A stretch of 64,000 nucleotides of DNA from Pseudomonas sp. Seg1 (lineage in GTDB: Bacteria; Pseudomonadota; Gammaproteobacteria; Pseudomonadales; Pseudomonadaceae), in assembly GCF_018326005.1 (NCBI RefSeq), contig NZ_AP021903.1, forward strand, positions 6,011,501 to 6,075,500, in the 5' to 3' direction. The notes below the pieces were generated by a model. The model had not been told where the DNA came from and did no database searches. It saw only the letters and a program-made list of their open reading frames with translations. A program made the translations under genes and the position numbers. Below, piece after piece: positions 45,649 to 57,705 of the stretch (positions are counted from its first letter, which is position 1; every line of letters begins with the position of its first letter).

Positions 45649-47352
45649 ATGTCCCAAGAATTCGATTACATCATCATCGGTGCCGGCTCGGCCGGTAACA
45701 CCCTGGCGACCCGTCTGACTGAAGACGCCGGCGTCACCGTTCTGCTGCTCGAAGCCGGCGGCCCGGACTATCGTTTCGACTTCCGCACGCAAATGCCCGC
45801 CGCACTGGCGTTCCCGCTGCAGGGTCGTCGCTACAACTGGGCGTACGAAACCGATCCAGAGCCACACATGGACGGTCGCCGGATGGAATGCGGTCGCGGC
45901 AAAGGCCTCGGCGGTTCCTCGTTGATCAACGGCATGTGCTACATCCGTGGTAACGCGATGGACTACGACGGCTGGGCAAAACTGCCAGGCCTGGAAGACT
46001 GGAGCTACCTCGACTGCCTGCCGTACTTCCGCAAAGCGGAAACCCGCGACATCGGCCCGAACGACTACCACGGTGGCGACGGTCCGGTCAGCGTGACCAC
46101 GCCGAAGGCTGGCAACAACCCGCTGTTCCACGCCATGGTTGAAGCTGGCGTGCAGGCCGGTTACCCGCGCACCGAAGACCTGAACGGCTACCAGCAGGAA
46201 GGCTTCGGTCCGATGGACCGCACCGTGACGCCGAACGGCCGCCGTGCTTCCACCGCCCGTGGCTACCTCGATGTCGCCAAGAAGCGTTCGACCCTGACCA
46301 TCGTCACTCACGCTCTGACCGACAAGATCCTGTTCGAAGGCAAGCGTGCCGTTGGCGTGCGTTACCTGGTCGGCGACGCTGAAGAGCGCGTTGAAGTCAA
46401 AGCCCGCAAAGAAGTCCTGCTGTGCTCCGGCGCCATCGCTTCGCCGCAGATTCTGCAACGTTCCGGTGTCGGCCCGGCAAAACTGCTGGAAAGCCTCGAC
46501 ATCCCGGTCGTACACGATCTGCCGGGTGTCGGTGAAAACCTGCAGGATCACCTTGAGCTGTACCTGCAATACGCCTGCACTCAGCCGGTTTCGCTGTACC
46601 CGTCGCTGCTCTGGTACAACCAGCCAGCCATTGGTGCCGAGTGGCTGTTCAACGGCACCGGCATCGGCGCCAGCAACCAGTTCGAAGCCGGCGGTTTCAT
46701 CCGCTCGCGTCCGGAATTCGAATGGCCGAACATCCAGTACCACTTCCTGCCGGTGGCGATTAACTACAACGGCAGCAACGGTGTGAAAGAGCACGGCTTC
46801 CAGGCGCACATGGGTTCTATGCGTTCGCCGAGCCGTGGCCGCATCCAGGTCAAATCCAAGGATCCGCGTCAACACCCGAGCATCCTGTTCAACTACATGG
46901 CCACCGAGCAGGACTGGCAGGAATTCCGTGACGGCATCCGCCTGACCCGTGAAATCATGCAGCAGCCTGCTCTGGACGCTTTCCGTGGCCGCGAAATCAG
47001 CCCGGGCATCGAAGTGCAAACCGATGAGCAGCTCGACAAGTTCATCCGTGAGCACGCCGAAACCGCGTTCCACCCGTCCTGCTCGTGCAAGATGGGCACC
47101 GACGACATGGCTGTGGTTGATGGCGAAGGTCGTGTGCACGGCATGCAGAGTCTGCGCGTGGTCGATGCTTCGATCATGCCGATCATCACCACCGGTAACC
47201 TGAACGCACCGACGATCATGATGGCCGAGAAAATCGCCGACAAGATCCGTGGTCGCAAGCCGCTGCCGCGTAGCACCGCGCCGTATTACGTCGCAGGCAA
47301 TGCGCCAGTGAAGGGCAAGCCGATGCGTGATATCACGCCTGCTGCTCAGTAA
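45649..47352 (+). CDS. betA: Choline dehydrogenase
   Basis: 567 aa GMC flavoenzyme oxidising choline to betaine aldehyde at the membrane. FAD motif [15 protein letters not shown] near the N-terminus, [15 protein letters not shown] (about 88-102), and the active site HPSCSCKMG (about 477-485) with [12 protein letters not shown] near the end. ATG 45649 follows AGAGGG; an in-frame ATG three codons earlier is less likely. Confidence 0.96.
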   Translation: MSQEFDYIIIGAGSAGNTLATRLTEDAGVTVLLLEAGGPDYRFDFRTQMPAALAFPLQGRRYNWAYETDPEPHMDGRRMECGRGKGLGGSSLINGMCYIRGNAMDYDGWAKLPGLEDWSYLDCLPYFRKAETRDIGPNDYHGGDGPVSVTTPKAGNNPLFHAMVEAGVQAGYPRTEDLNGYQQEGFGPMDRTVTPNGRRASTARGYLDVAKKRSTLTIVTHALTDKILFEGKRAVGVRYLVGDAEERVEVKARKEVLLCSGAIASPQILQRSGVGPAKLLESLDIPVVHDLPGVGENLQDHLELYLQYACTQPVSLYPSLLWYNQPAIGAEWLFNGTGIGASNQFEAGGFIRSRPEFEWPNIQYHFLPVAINYNGSNGVKEHGFQAHMGSMRSPSRGRIQVKSKDPRQHPSILFNYMATEQDWQEFRDGIRLTREIMQQPALDAFRGREISPGIEVQTDEQLDKFIREHAETAFHPSCSCKMGTDDMAVVDGEGRVHGMQSLRVVDASIMPIITTGNLNAPTIMMAEKIADKIRGRKPLPRSTAPYYVAGNAPVKGKPMRDITPAAQ

Positions 47353-47376
47353 TTCCGTTATACCGCGTCACGGCTA

Positions 47377-47593
47377 ATCGCTGGCAAGCCAGCTCCCACA
47401 GGGTTTTGCGTCGTTCACAAATATTGTGTTCAACAAAAAAACCGGTGGGAGCCTGGCTTGCCAGCGATGAGGCCCTTGAGTAATACCGAGGCGCGGCCTT
47501 CGCGAGCAGGCTCGCTCCCACATTGTTTTTGAGTACTCACAGATTTTGTGTTCACTGGAGATCAATTGTGGGAGCGAGCCTGCTCGCGAAGGG
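47377..47593. repeat. Two tandem REPINs of different families
   Basis: A family A pair (47377-47468; the right copy has an extra C in the core) is followed by a pair of GGGAGCGAGCCTGCTCGCGA (47497-47593), a sixth-family variant close to C. They fill most of the betA-TldD gap. Confidence 0.85.
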
Positions 47594-47759
47594 GCCCTCA
47601 CATTCAGCACAAATTCCCCCGCTGCACAGTAATTCCTCCTACACCCCCTCTTCACTTGATCCTACCCCCACGCAGGCCTACTCTAGACCTCGCGCAACCG
47701 TTTCACCCCTCCCCGCCGAATCGCCTCACCCCGCAACTCCATAACAAGGAGGTTCCCGA

Positions 47760-49202
47760 ATGTTCGATTTCCACCCCCAGCTCAAGCAGCGCTTCGCTGC
47801 CTTGCGCACGGGCGCTGAGTTTTTTTCCCTGCGGTATGTACGCGAGTCCGGCCAGTATCTGTCGGTGCGCAAGAACGTCGCCGAACCGCCAAGCCTGAGC
47901 CGTGATGAAGGCGCGATGCTTACCGTTCGCGTCAATGGCGTTGAAGCCTATGCGGCGACCAACGACCTCTCGCAACAAGGCCTGCAAGCTGCCCTTGAGC
48001 GCGCAGAAATCCAGGCCCGCCGGCTCAAGCCGCACGCGCTGCTCGACCTGCGCGATCAGCCCGTTTCCAGCGACCGCGCTGACTACTTTTCACCCAATCT
48101 CGAACAACCCTTCCCGTCCCTGAGCGAATGCTTTGAGTTGCTCGGCGCGGAATCCGCCTCGGTGCCAAAGGATGAGCGCCTGGTGAATTGGGAAGTGAGC
48201 ATCGGCATTACCCATGTCGAGCAGATCTACCTGAGCAGCGCCGGAGCCGAATTGCGTCAGGCCCAGCGCTTCGTCTACCCAGGCCTCGACGTCACCGCCT
48301 ACGACGGCAACGACAGCCAGACCCGCAGCCTCGGCCGCGAGAACTTCGGCCAACAGGGCGGCGCTGACGTGATCAGCCGCTGCGGCCTGGTTGGTGCCGG
48401 TCCGCAGGTGGCCGACCAGGCCCTGCAACTGCTGCTCGCGCCCAACACTCCGCAAGGGCCGCGCGACCTGCTGTTGATGCCCGATCAGATGATGCTGCAG
48501 ATCCACGAATCCATTGGTCACCCGCTGGAACTCGACCGGATTCTCGGCGACGAGCGCAATTACGCAGGTACCAGTTTCGTCAAAGCATCTGATTTCGGCA
48601 GCCTGCAATACGGCTCGAAACTGCTCAACGTGACCTTCGATCCGGGCATCCCCGAAGAACTCGCCAGTTACGGCCACGACGACGATGGCAGCAAGGCCAG
48701 CAAGCAATTCCTGATTCGCGAGGGCCTGCTGCTGCGACCATTGGGCGGTGCTCTGTCGCAGTTCCGCGCCGGTCTCGACGGTGTCGCCAACAGTCGCGCC
48801 TGTGGCTGGAACCGCGCGCCGATCGACCGTATGGCCAACCTCAATATCGAACCGGGCGACCAGCCGCTGAACAAGCTGATCGAAGGCATCGAGCACGGCA
48901 TTTTGATGAGCACCAACCGCTCGTGGTCGATTGACGATGCACGCAACAAATTCCAGTTCGGCTGCGAATGGGGCCAGTTGATCGAAAACGGCGAACTCAA
49001 AGGCGTGGTGAAAAACCCGAACTACCGGGCGATTTCCGCGCACTTCTGGAAAAGCCTGCGCGCCGTCGGCGACGCCAACACCGTCAAGGTGCTGGGCACG
49101 CCAAACTGCGGCAAGGGCGAACCGAACCAGGTGATCCGCGTCGGCCACGCTTCGCCGGCCTGCGTATTCAGCAATGTTGATGTGTTTGGGGGAGACGCCT
49201 GA
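47760..49202 (+). CDS. TldD-family metallopeptidase-like protein
   Basis: 480 aa. The TldD zinc motif HESIGHPLELDR is at 249-260 (H249, E250, H254), and the C-terminal NCGKGEPNQVIRVGHASPAC block carries the third-ligand region. AAGGAG stands before the ATG. It is translationally coupled to the next gene (TGATG). TldD/TldE heterodimers trim leader peptides of ribosomally made peptides and degrade unfolded peptides. It is probably not the housekeeping tldD: sequence pieces differ from the usual TldD, and it is paired locally with its own E-like partner. Confidence 0.88.
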   Translation: MFDFHPQLKQRFAALRTGAEFFSLRYVRESGQYLSVRKNVAEPPSLSRDEGAMLTVRVNGVEAYAATNDLSQQGLQAALERAEIQARRLKPHALLDLRDQPVSSDRADYFSPNLEQPFPSLSECFELLGAESASVPKDERLVNWEVSIGITHVEQIYLSSAGAELRQAQRFVYPGLDVTAYDGNDSQTRSLGRENFGQQGGADVISRCGLVGAGPQVADQALQLLLAPNTPQGPRDLLLMPDQMMLQIHESIGHPLELDRILGDERNYAGTSFVKASDFGSLQYGSKLLNVTFDPGIPEELASYGHDDDGSKASKQFLIREGLLLRPLGGALSQFRAGLDGVANSRACGWNRAPIDRMANLNIEPGDQPLNKLIEGIEHGILMSTNRSWSIDDARNKFQFGCEWGQLIENGELKGVVKNPNYRAISAHFWKSLRAVGDANTVKVLGTPNCGKGEPNQVIRVGHASPACVFSNVDVFGGDA

Positions 49203-50539
49203 TGAGTACGGTCAAGAATCAGGCTGAGGCCTTTAAAGTACTGGTCAACTGGCTGCGCGACACAGTGCGCGAGCCGGAACAGTTCACCCTCAGCTATGCC
49301 GCCGAATCGTCGGCGTTCGTGCGTTTCAACCACGCCAAGGTGCGTCAGGCCGGGCAAGTGCAGCAGGCCGATGTCGGCCTGAAACTGATCAACGACGGCC
49401 GCCATGCCGACTTGCACATCACCCTCTCCGGTGATCTGGAAGGCGACCTGCAACGCCTCGCCGAAGGCCTGCAACAATTGCGCGAAACCCTGCCGCTGCT
49501 GCCGCAGGATCCGTATCTGTTGCTCAACCACAATGGCTGGCAGAGCAATAACGTGCAGGAGCATCCGCTGCCGGACACCGAGCAGGTAGTCGACGAAATC
49601 TGCGCCGCCGCCGAAGGTCTGGACCTGGTGGGCTTCTATGCCGCCGGCCCGATCAGCCGTGGTTTCGCCAGTTCTTCAGGCGCCTTCGGCTGGCATCAGG
49701 CGAACAGCTTCAACTTCGATTTCAGCCTGTTCCACGAGAACGGCGAGGCCGTGAAGGCCAGTTACGCCGGGCACGACTGGAGCAGCGATGGTTTCGCCAA
49801 ACGCTTCCAGCAGGCGCGCGAGCAACTGGAATTCCTTGGTCGGCCGTTGCGCACCTTGGCACCGGGGCAATACCGCGCGTATCTGGCGCCGGCGGCGCTG
49901 GAAGAAATCATGGGCATGCTGAGCTGGGGCGGTTTCTCGGCGCAATCGATCGCGAGCAAAAGCAGCCCGTTGCAGAAGCTCTATGTCGGCGATCAGGCGT
50001 TCAGCCCGCTGGTGTCGCTGGATGAGAAAGTCAGCGAATCGTTGAGCCCGGCGTTTTCCGGTGAAGGTTATCCACGCAGCGATCTGCGCCTGATCGTCGA
50101 AGGCAAGGCTGGCGATCAATTGGTCGGTTCGCGCAGTGCGGCCGAATACGGCCTGACGGCCAACGGTGCCAGCGGCGGTGAATCGCCGAGTGCATTGAAC
50201 ATGGCTGCCGGTGATCTGTCGCAAGCAGAGATCCTCAAGCAATTGGGCACCGGGCTGTACATCAGCAACCTGTGGTACCTGAACTTCTCGGATCAACCGG
50301 CGGCGCGCATGACCGGCATGACCCGCTTCGCGACCTTCTGGGTCGAGAACGGCGAAATCCAGGCCCCGGTCAGCACCATGCGTTTCGATGACAGCGCCTA
50401 CAGCTTGCTGGGTTCGCAGCTGGAAGCACTGACCGCCGAGCGTGAGTTGCTGCTGTCGGCGAGTACGTATAGCCAGCGCAATACTTCCTCGGCGTTGCTG
50501 CCGGGGGCGCTGGTCAGCCGACTGACCCTGACCTTGTAA
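49202..50539 (+). CDS. TldE/PmbA-family partner protein
   Basis: 445 aa. The usual TldE pattern is seen: no zinc motif, RFNHAKVRQAGQVQQADVGLKL early, GFYAAGPISRGFASSSGAFGWHQ in the centre and MTGMTRFATFWVENGEIQAPVSTMRFDDS near the end. It overlaps the TldD-like stop by one base, so the two are made as a complex. The partner carries the metal; this subunit shapes the peptide channel. Confidence 0.87.
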   Translation: MSTVKNQAEAFKVLVNWLRDTVREPEQFTLSYAAESSAFVRFNHAKVRQAGQVQQADVGLKLINDGRHADLHITLSGDLEGDLQRLAEGLQQLRETLPLLPQDPYLLLNHNGWQSNNVQEHPLPDTEQVVDEICAAAEGLDLVGFYAAGPISRGFASSSGAFGWHQANSFNFDFSLFHENGEAVKASYAGHDWSSDGFAKRFQQAREQLEFLGRPLRTLAPGQYRAYLAPAALEEIMGMLSWGGFSAQSIASKSSPLQKLYVGDQAFSPLVSLDEKVSESLSPAFSGEGYPRSDLRLIVEGKAGDQLVGSRSAAEYGLTANGASGGESPSALNMAAGDLSQAEILKQLGTGLYISNLWYLNFSDQPAARMTGMTRFATFWVENGEIQAPVSTMRFDDSAYSLLGSQLEALTAERELLLSASTYSQRNTSSALLPGALVSRLTLTL

Positions 50540-50557
50540 TACCGCAACACCGCAGTA

Positions 50558-50652
50558 CCTGTGGGAGCTGGCTTGCCAGCGATGGCGGACTTTCAGGCAA
50601 CAACGATGTTGAATCTGAGGGCCTCATCGCTGGCAAGCCAGCTCCCACAGGG
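50558..50652. repeat. REPIN, family A
   Basis: Matched inverted pair of GGGAGCTGGCTTGCCAGCGA between the TldE-like gene and the MFS gene. Confidence 0.9.
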
Positions 50653-50687
50653 TAGTGTTCCGTCTGATCCACTTTCTCAGAGGTTCC

Positions 50688-52115
50688 ATGCCCACTCGCC
50701 CGCCTCTCGACGCCATCACCGCCCGCTGGTTGCCGTGGGTCGTCGCCATTGCGTTCTTCATGCAGTCCCTCGACGGGACCATCCTCAACACCGCCCTGCC
50801 GGCCATGGCCCGAGATCTGGCCGAAGACCCTCTGCGCATGCAGGGTGTGGTCATCTCCTACATGCTCACCGTGGCGCTGTTGATCCCCGCTTCCGGGTGG
50901 ATCGCCGACCGCTTCGGGACCAAGAAAATCTTCTTCGGCGCGATCCTCCTGTTCAGCTTCGGCTCGCTGCTCTGCGCGTTGTCGAGCAGCCTGAGCATGC
51001 TGGTTGGCGCCCGCGTCATCCAAGGCTTGGGCGGCGCGCTGATGTTGCCGGTCGGTCGACTGGTGGTTTTACGTGCCTATCCAAGATCGGAACTGGTGCG
51101 GATCATGGGTTTCATCACCATCCCCGGCCTGCTCGGCCCGTTGATCGGCCCGACCATGGGCGGCTGGATGGTCGAATACCTGACGTGGCACTGGATCTTC
51201 CTGATCAACCTGCCGGTCGGCGTCATCGGCTGCTACGCAGTGTGGAAGTTCATCCCCGACCTGCGCGGCACCGAGCGCACACGCTTCGATAGTCTTGGTT
51301 TCCTGTTGTTTGGCGCGGCGATGATTCTGATCACCATCGCCATGGAAGGGCTCGGCGAACTGCACCTGCCGCACCTGCGGGTGATGTTGCTGTTGTTCGG
51401 CGGCATGGCCTGTCTGGCAGCGTATTGGTTGCGCGCCGGACACATCGAAAACCCGCTGTTCGCGCCGTCACTGTTCAAGACCCGCACCTTTGCCGTGGGC
51501 ATTCTCGGCAATCTGTTCGCACGTCTGGGTAGCGGTGCCCTGCCGTTTCTGGTGCCGTTGCTGCTGCAAGTGGCGCTCGGTTATTCGCCGTCGCAAGCGG
51601 GGATGAGCATGCTGCCGCTGGCCGCTGCGGCGATGGTCGCCAAATGGGTGGCGCGGCCGCTGATCGAACGTCTCGGTTATCGCATTGTGCTGACCGGCAA
51701 CACACTGGCGCTGGGGATCATGCTGGCGAGCATGGGCCTGGTCAGCGAGCAGACACCGTACTGGCTGCTGCTGTGTCTGCTGGCGGTTCTCGGCGCGATC
51801 AACTCGCTGCAATTTACGGCGATGAATACGGTGACGTTGATTGATCTGGATGATGCGAGCGCCAGCAGCGGCAACAGTTTGCTCTCGGTGGTGGCGCAGT
51901 TGTCCCTGAGTCTTGGGGTTGCCTGCGCGGGCGCGCTGCTCGGCGGGTTCACGGCGGAGATCGGCAACGACGGCGTCGAGACCGTATTGGGCGCGTTCCA
52001 GTTGACCTTCGTCACGGTCGGGATCATGGCGATGCTGGCGGCGACAATTTTCTCGCAACTGTCGAAAGAAGACGGCCGCCGCGCCAAACGCCCGGAAGAG
52101 CACATCGAACACTGA
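50688..52115 (+). CDS. mdtD: DHA2-family multidrug MFS transporter (MdtD-like)
   Basis: 475 aa with 14 predicted membrane spans. The motif C stretch GLLGPLIGPTMGGWMVEY (antiporter motif) and motif A GWIADRFGTKK identify the drug:H+ antiporter DHA2 family. DGTILNTALPAMARDL is the D1 motif. ATG 50688 follows AGAGG. MdtD is the closest named relative; the substrate is unknown. Close to the TldD/TldE-like pair but separated by a REPIN. Confidence 0.85.
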   Translation: MPTRPPLDAITARWLPWVVAIAFFMQSLDGTILNTALPAMARDLAEDPLRMQGVVISYMLTVALLIPASGWIADRFGTKKIFFGAILLFSFGSLLCALSSSLSMLVGARVIQGLGGALMLPVGRLVVLRAYPRSELVRIMGFITIPGLLGPLIGPTMGGWMVEYLTWHWIFLINLPVGVIGCYAVWKFIPDLRGTERTRFDSLGFLLFGAAMILITIAMEGLGELHLPHLRVMLLLFGGMACLAAYWLRAGHIENPLFAPSLFKTRTFAVGILGNLFARLGSGALPFLVPLLLQVALGYSPSQAGMSMLPLAAAAMVAKWVARPLIERLGYRIVLTGNTLALGIMLASMGLVSEQTPYWLLLCLLAVLGAINSLQFTAMNTVTLIDLDDASASSGNSLLSVVAQLSLSLGVACAGALLGGFTAEIGNDGVETVLGAFQLTFVTVGIMAMLAATIFSQLSKEDGRRAKRPEEHIEH

Positions 52116-52132
52116 TTTGCGCTGAAGGGCTT

Positions 52133-52283
52133 TTGTGGCGAGGGAGCTTTGTGGTGAGGGGATTTATCCCCGACGGGTTGCGCAGCGACCCCAAGAAAGC
52201 TGAATGCGATCAGTCTGATGCACTGAGGCGGCAGGTTTTGGGGCTGCTTCGCAGCCCATCGCGGATAAATCCCCTCACCACAG
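52133..52283. repeat. REPIN, family D
   Basis: GTGGTGAGGGGATTTATCCC and its inverse with a 90-bp spacer; a partial GTGGCGAGGGAG copy precedes it. It lies between the MFS gene and dbpA. Confidence 0.85.
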
Positions 52284-52422
52284 AGGCTCCTCTGCCACAG
52301 CTTCATCTATGGTCCGGGAACAACTCTGGGCTGTTGATTCAGTCACTGTTCGTCCAGAACTTTCGAGGAAAGTGGCCCGGGGCTGCTACACTGCGCGACA
52401 TTTTGTTTTGCAGGCCAGTCCC

Positions 52423-53808
<1,386 letters not shown>

Positions 53809-53811
53809 CCC

Positions 53812-53923
53812 GATCGTTCCCACGCTCTGCGTGGGAACGCATCCTGTGACGCTCCGCGTCACGATTCAACAGCGGACGCAGAGCGTCCATGGCGGCATTC
53901 CCACGCAGAGCGTGGGAACGATC
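53812..53923. repeat. REPIN, family E
   Basis: GATCGTTCCCACGCTCTGCG and its inverse, matching the family that frames the RAYT gene at 4952, here 48 kb away, between dbpA and the HI0933-like gene. Confidence 0.88.
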
Positions 53924-53942
53924 ATTGTGTGAGGACACCGTT

Positions 53943-55121
53943 TTGCGCTCTACCGAAGTCGTGATCATTGGCGCTGGCGCCGCTGGGTTGATGTGTGCAC
54001 TGACCGCCGCCGGGCGCGGGCGTCAGGTGTTGCTGCTCGACCACGCGAACAAGGCCGGCAAGAAAATCCTGATGTCGGGCGGTGGCCGCTGCAACTTCAC
54101 CAACATGTACACCGAGCCGAGCAATTTCCTCTCGCAGAACCCGCATTTTTGCAAATCGGCACTGGCGCGTTACACCCAGTGGGATTTCATCGGCATGGTC
54201 GGCAAGCACGCCGTGCCGTACCACGAGAAAAAACTCGGCCAGCTGTTCTGCGATAACAAGTCCAGCGACATCCTCGAAATGCTCCTCACCGAATGCGATC
54301 AAGTCGGTGTCGACCTGCGTCTGGACACCTCGATCCAGACCATCGAGAAAGTCGAAAATGGCTACCTGCTCGACACCACCCTCGGTCAAGTCCAGTGCCA
54401 GTCGCTGGTAATTGCCACGGGTGGTCTGTCGATCCCGACGCTGGGCGCCACCGGTTTTGGTTATCAGGTGGCCAAGCAATTCGGCCATGAACTGCTGCCG
54501 ACCCGCGCCGGGCTGGTGCCGTTCACCATCACCGATCAGCTCAAGGAATTGTGCACCGAACTGTCCGGGACTTCGGTGGATTGCCTGGTCAGCTGCAACG
54601 AGCAGAGCTTTCGCGAGAATATCCTGTTCACGCACCGTGGCCTCAGTGGTCCGGCGATTCTGCAGATTTCCTCGTTCTGGGAATCCGGCGACACGGTGGA
54701 GATCAACTTGCTGCCGGATCACGACGCCGCGAGCTGGCTGCAACAGCAAGTGGCCGAACGCCCCAATAGCGAGCTGAAAACGTTGCTGGGTGAAATCTTC
54801 ACCAAGAAGATGGCCAACCTGCTGGCGGACAACTGGTTCATCTCCAAGCCGATGAAGCAGTACACCCACGCGGAACTGGCGGAGATCGCCGAGAAGCTCG
54901 GCAGCTGGAAAGTCGTGCCGGCGGGTACTGAAGGTTATCGCACCGCCGAGGTAACACTCGGTGGCGTGGATACCCGCGAAGTGTCTTCCAAAACCATGGA
55001 GTCGCTGAAAAGCCCGGGCCTGTATTTCATCGGCGAAGTGCTCGACGTCACCGGCCACCTGGGCGGCTTCAACTTCCAGTGGGCCTGGGCCTCGGGTTAC
55101 GCGGCTGCGCAGTACGCTTGA
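53943..55121 (+). CDS. HI0933/YhiN-family FAD flavoprotein
   Basis: 392 aa. The FAD motif GAGAAGLMCALTAAGRGRQVLLLD lies at the N-terminus, KILMSGGGRCNFTN follows (family hallmark), and the C-terminus has GLYFIGEVLDVTGHLGGFNFQWAWASG. The start is TTG 53943, eight bases after GAGGA; an upstream ATG in frame lies inside the REPIN. The physiological substrate is not established for the family. Confidence 0.85.
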   Translation: MRSTEVVIIGAGAAGLMCALTAAGRGRQVLLLDHANKAGKKILMSGGGRCNFTNMYTEPSNFLSQNPHFCKSALARYTQWDFIGMVGKHAVPYHEKKLGQLFCDNKSSDILEMLLTECDQVGVDLRLDTSIQTIEKVENGYLLDTTLGQVQCQSLVIATGGLSIPTLGATGFGYQVAKQFGHELLPTRAGLVPFTITDQLKELCTELSGTSVDCLVSCNEQSFRENILFTHRGLSGPAILQISSFWESGDTVEINLLPDHDAASWLQQQVAERPNSELKTLLGEIFTKKMANLLADNWFISKPMKQYTHAELAEIAEKLGSWKVVPAGTEGYRTAEVTLGGVDTREVSSKTMESLKSPGLYFIGEVLDVTGHLGGFNFQWAWASGYAAAQYA

Positions 55122-55141
55122 TTCAAAGCTAAATACAAAAT

Positions 55142-55236
55142 CCTGTGGGAGCTGGCTTGCCAGCGATGAGGCCGGCGGATCCAACATAATTGTTGCCTGT
55201 CAGGCAGCCATCGCTGGCAAGCCAGCTCCCACAGGG
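55142..55236. repeat. REPIN, family A
   Basis: Matched inverted pair between the HI0933-like gene and the YccS-type gene. Confidence 0.9.
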
Positions 55237-55375
55237 TTCCGTGCCCAATTCAAGATTTAATCCAGCACAAGATCTCAAAGGAACACTTTTTGCTGTCAGA
55301 TGTGATCGGCGCCATTGCGTCGGCGTCATTACTGGCTCAATTTAGCGGCATCGCCTCGGAAGGCCTTCGCACTTC

Positions 55376-57559
55376 ATGTCCTCGACCTCGTTTCGTCAGT
55401 CTTTGCGGCGCCTGTGGGCGCTGGATAAATTCAGCTACAGCGTGCGGGTGTTCATCGCCCTGACCGGCAGCATGGCGCTGTGTTGGTATCAGGATGAAAT
55501 GGGCCTGCTGATCCCGTTGTTCCTCGGCATTATCGCCAGCGCCCTGGCCGAGACCGACGACAGTTGGCAGGGCCGCCTCAACGCACTCGCGGTGACGCTG
55601 GTGTGTTTCAGCATCGCCGCGCTGTCGGTGGAATTGCTCTTCCCCTACCCCATCGTGTTTGCCATTGCCTTGGCGCTGGCCAGCTTCGGCCTGACCATGC
55701 TCGGTGCGCTCGGCGAGCGTTATGGGGCGATTGCCTCGGCAACGTTGATTCTTTCCGTGTACACGATGATCGGCGTCGATCAACGCGGTGGTGCGGTCAC
55801 TGATTTCTGGCACGAACCGATGCTGCTGGTGGCGGGTGCGGCGTGGTACGGCTTGCTCTCGGTGTTGTGGCAGGCGATGTTTTCCAATCAGCCGGTACAG
55901 CAGAGCCTGGCGCGGTTGTTCCGTGAACTGGGGTTTTACCTGAAGTTGAAATCCTCGCTGTTCGAGCCGATCCGGCAGATGGACGTCGAAGCACGACGGC
56001 TGGAGCTGGCCCAGCAAAATGGCCGCGTGGTGGCGGCACTGAACAGTGCCAAGGAAATCATTCTGCACCGGGTCGGCAACGGTCGCCCCGGCTCGAAAGT
56101 CAGCCGTTACCTGAAGTTGTACTTCCTCGCTCAGGACATCCACGAACGCGCCAGCTCTTCGCACTATCCCTACAATGCGCTGGCCGAAGCGTTTTTCCAC
56201 AGTGATGTGCTGTTCCGCTGCCAACGCCTGTTGCGCCAGCAAGGCAAAGCCTGCCGCGCACTGGCCGAATCGATCCAGATGCGCCAGCCGTTCATCTATG
56301 ACGCCAGTTTCGCCGAAGCGCTGAGCGACCTCGACGCCTCCCTCGAACACCTGCGCATCCAGAGCAATCCGGCATGGCGCGGACTCCTGCGTTCGTTGCG
56401 CGCACTGGCAGCCAACCTCGGCACCCTCGACCGTTTGCTCAGCGACGCGAGTAACCCCGACGCCCTCGCCGACGCCACCGACAGCAGCCTGCTCGACCGC
56501 TCGCCACGCAACCTCAAGGACGTGTGGATTCGCCTGCGCACGCAACTGACACCGACTTCGTTGTTGTTCCGCCATGCCCTGCGCCTGCCGCTGGCGCTGA
56601 GCATCGGCTATGGCATGGTGCATTTGATTCACCCGTCGCAAGGCTACTGGATCATCCTCACCACCCTGTTCGTCTGCCAGCCGAACTACGGCGCCACGCG
56701 GCGCAAACTCGGTCAGCGGATTTTCGGCACGGCCATCGGCCTGACCGTGGCATGGGCGCTGTTCGATCTGTTCCCGAGTCCGTTGGTGCAGTCGTGTTTC
56801 GCCATCGCCGCCGGCGTGGTGTTCTTTACCAACCGCACCACGCGCTACACCTTGGCGACGGCGGCGATCACCATCATGGTGCTGTTCTGCTTCAACCAGG
56901 TCGGCGACGGTTACGGGCTGTTCCTGCCGCGACTGTTCGATACTTTGCTCGGCAGCCTGATTGCCGGCCTGACGGTGTTCCTGTTCCTGCCTGACTGGCA
57001 GGGCCGACGCCTGAACAAAGTGCTGGCCAACACCCTGACCTGCAACAGCATCTACCTGCGCCAGATCATGCAGCAATATGCCGCCGGCAAGAGCGACGAC
57101 CTCGCTTATCGTCTGGCCCGGCGCAATGCGCATAACGCCGATGCGGCGCTGTCGACGACACTGGCGAACATGCTGATGGAGCCGGGGCATTTCCGCAAAG
57201 AAGCGGATGTCGGTTTCCGCTTTCTGGTGCTGTCGCACACCTTGCTCAGTTACCTGTCAGGGCTGGGTGCGCACCGCGAGACGCAGTTGCCGGCGGAGGT
57301 GCGAGAGCATTTGATCGATGGGGCCGGGGTGAAGCTGGCGACGAGCATTGATGAAATCGCCCAGGGGCTAGCGAGCAAGCAGCCGATTGCGATTCAGAGT
57401 GATGAAGAAGAAGCGCTGGCCAACGAACTGGAGCAGATGCCCGATGAGATTGATGAAGGGCAGCGCCTGGTGCAGACGCAATTGGCGTTGATCTGCCGGC
57501 AGTTGGGGCCGTTGCGCACGTTAGCGGCGCATTTGATCAAGGACACCTCCGAAGTTTGA
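55376..57559 (+). CDS. YccS/FUSC-family inner-membrane protein
   Basis: 727 aa. An N-terminal block of six membrane spans (about 20-165), a cytoplasmic helical domain of about 220 residues, a second block of spans (about 400-535) and a cytoplasmic C-terminus. This is the YccS/YhfK layout of the aromatic-acid exporter / fusaric-acid resistance superfamily; MSSTSFRQSLRRLWALDKFSYSVRVFIAL is typical. The transported substrate is unknown. Alone, flanked by family A repeats on both sides. Confidence 0.87.
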   Translation: MSSTSFRQSLRRLWALDKFSYSVRVFIALTGSMALCWYQDEMGLLIPLFLGIIASALAETDDSWQGRLNALAVTLVCFSIAALSVELLFPYPIVFAIALALASFGLTMLGALGERYGAIASATLILSVYTMIGVDQRGGAVTDFWHEPMLLVAGAAWYGLLSVLWQAMFSNQPVQQSLARLFRELGFYLKLKSSLFEPIRQMDVEARRLELAQQNGRVVAALNSAKEIILHRVGNGRPGSKVSRYLKLYFLAQDIHERASSSHYPYNALAEAFFHSDVLFRCQRLLRQQGKACRALAESIQMRQPFIYDASFAEALSDLDASLEHLRIQSNPAWRGLLRSLRALAANLGTLDRLLSDASNPDALADATDSSLLDRSPRNLKDVWIRLRTQLTPTSLLFRHALRLPLALSIGYGMVHLIHPSQGYWIILTTLFVCQPNYGATRRKLGQRIFGTAIGLTVAWALFDLFPSPLVQSCFAIAAGVVFFTNRTTRYTLATAAITIMVLFCFNQVGDGYGLFLPRLFDTLLGSLIAGLTVFLFLPDWQGRRLNKVLANTLTCNSIYLRQIMQQYAAGKSDDLAYRLARRNAHNADAALSTTLANMLMEPGHFRKEADVGFRFLVLSHTLLSYLSGLGAHRETQLPAEVREHLIDGAGVKLATSIDEIAQGLASKQPIAIQSDEEEALANELEQMPDEIDEGQRLVQTQLALICRQLGPLRTLAAHLIKDTSEV

Positions 57560-57577
57560 GGTGGCCTGACTGGCCTC

Positions 57578-57670
57578 ATCGCTGGCAAGCCAGCTCCCAC
57601 AGTGGGTCGAGTGATTCACAAAATTGTGCTTCACCAAAGACCCTGTGGGAGCTGGCTTGCCAGCGATGAG
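57578..57670. repeat. REPIN, family A
   Basis: Matched inverted pair between the convergent YccS-type and solute-binding-protein genes. Confidence 0.9.
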
Positions 57671-57705
57671 GCCCTCAGCAACAACACAACTCTGGGATCA
57701 GACAC

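Noticed and set aside
47377..47593. Regularly spaced palindromes that could suggest a CRISPR array
   Set aside because: The repeats are inverted REP pairs of different families with unequal spacers and no cas genes.
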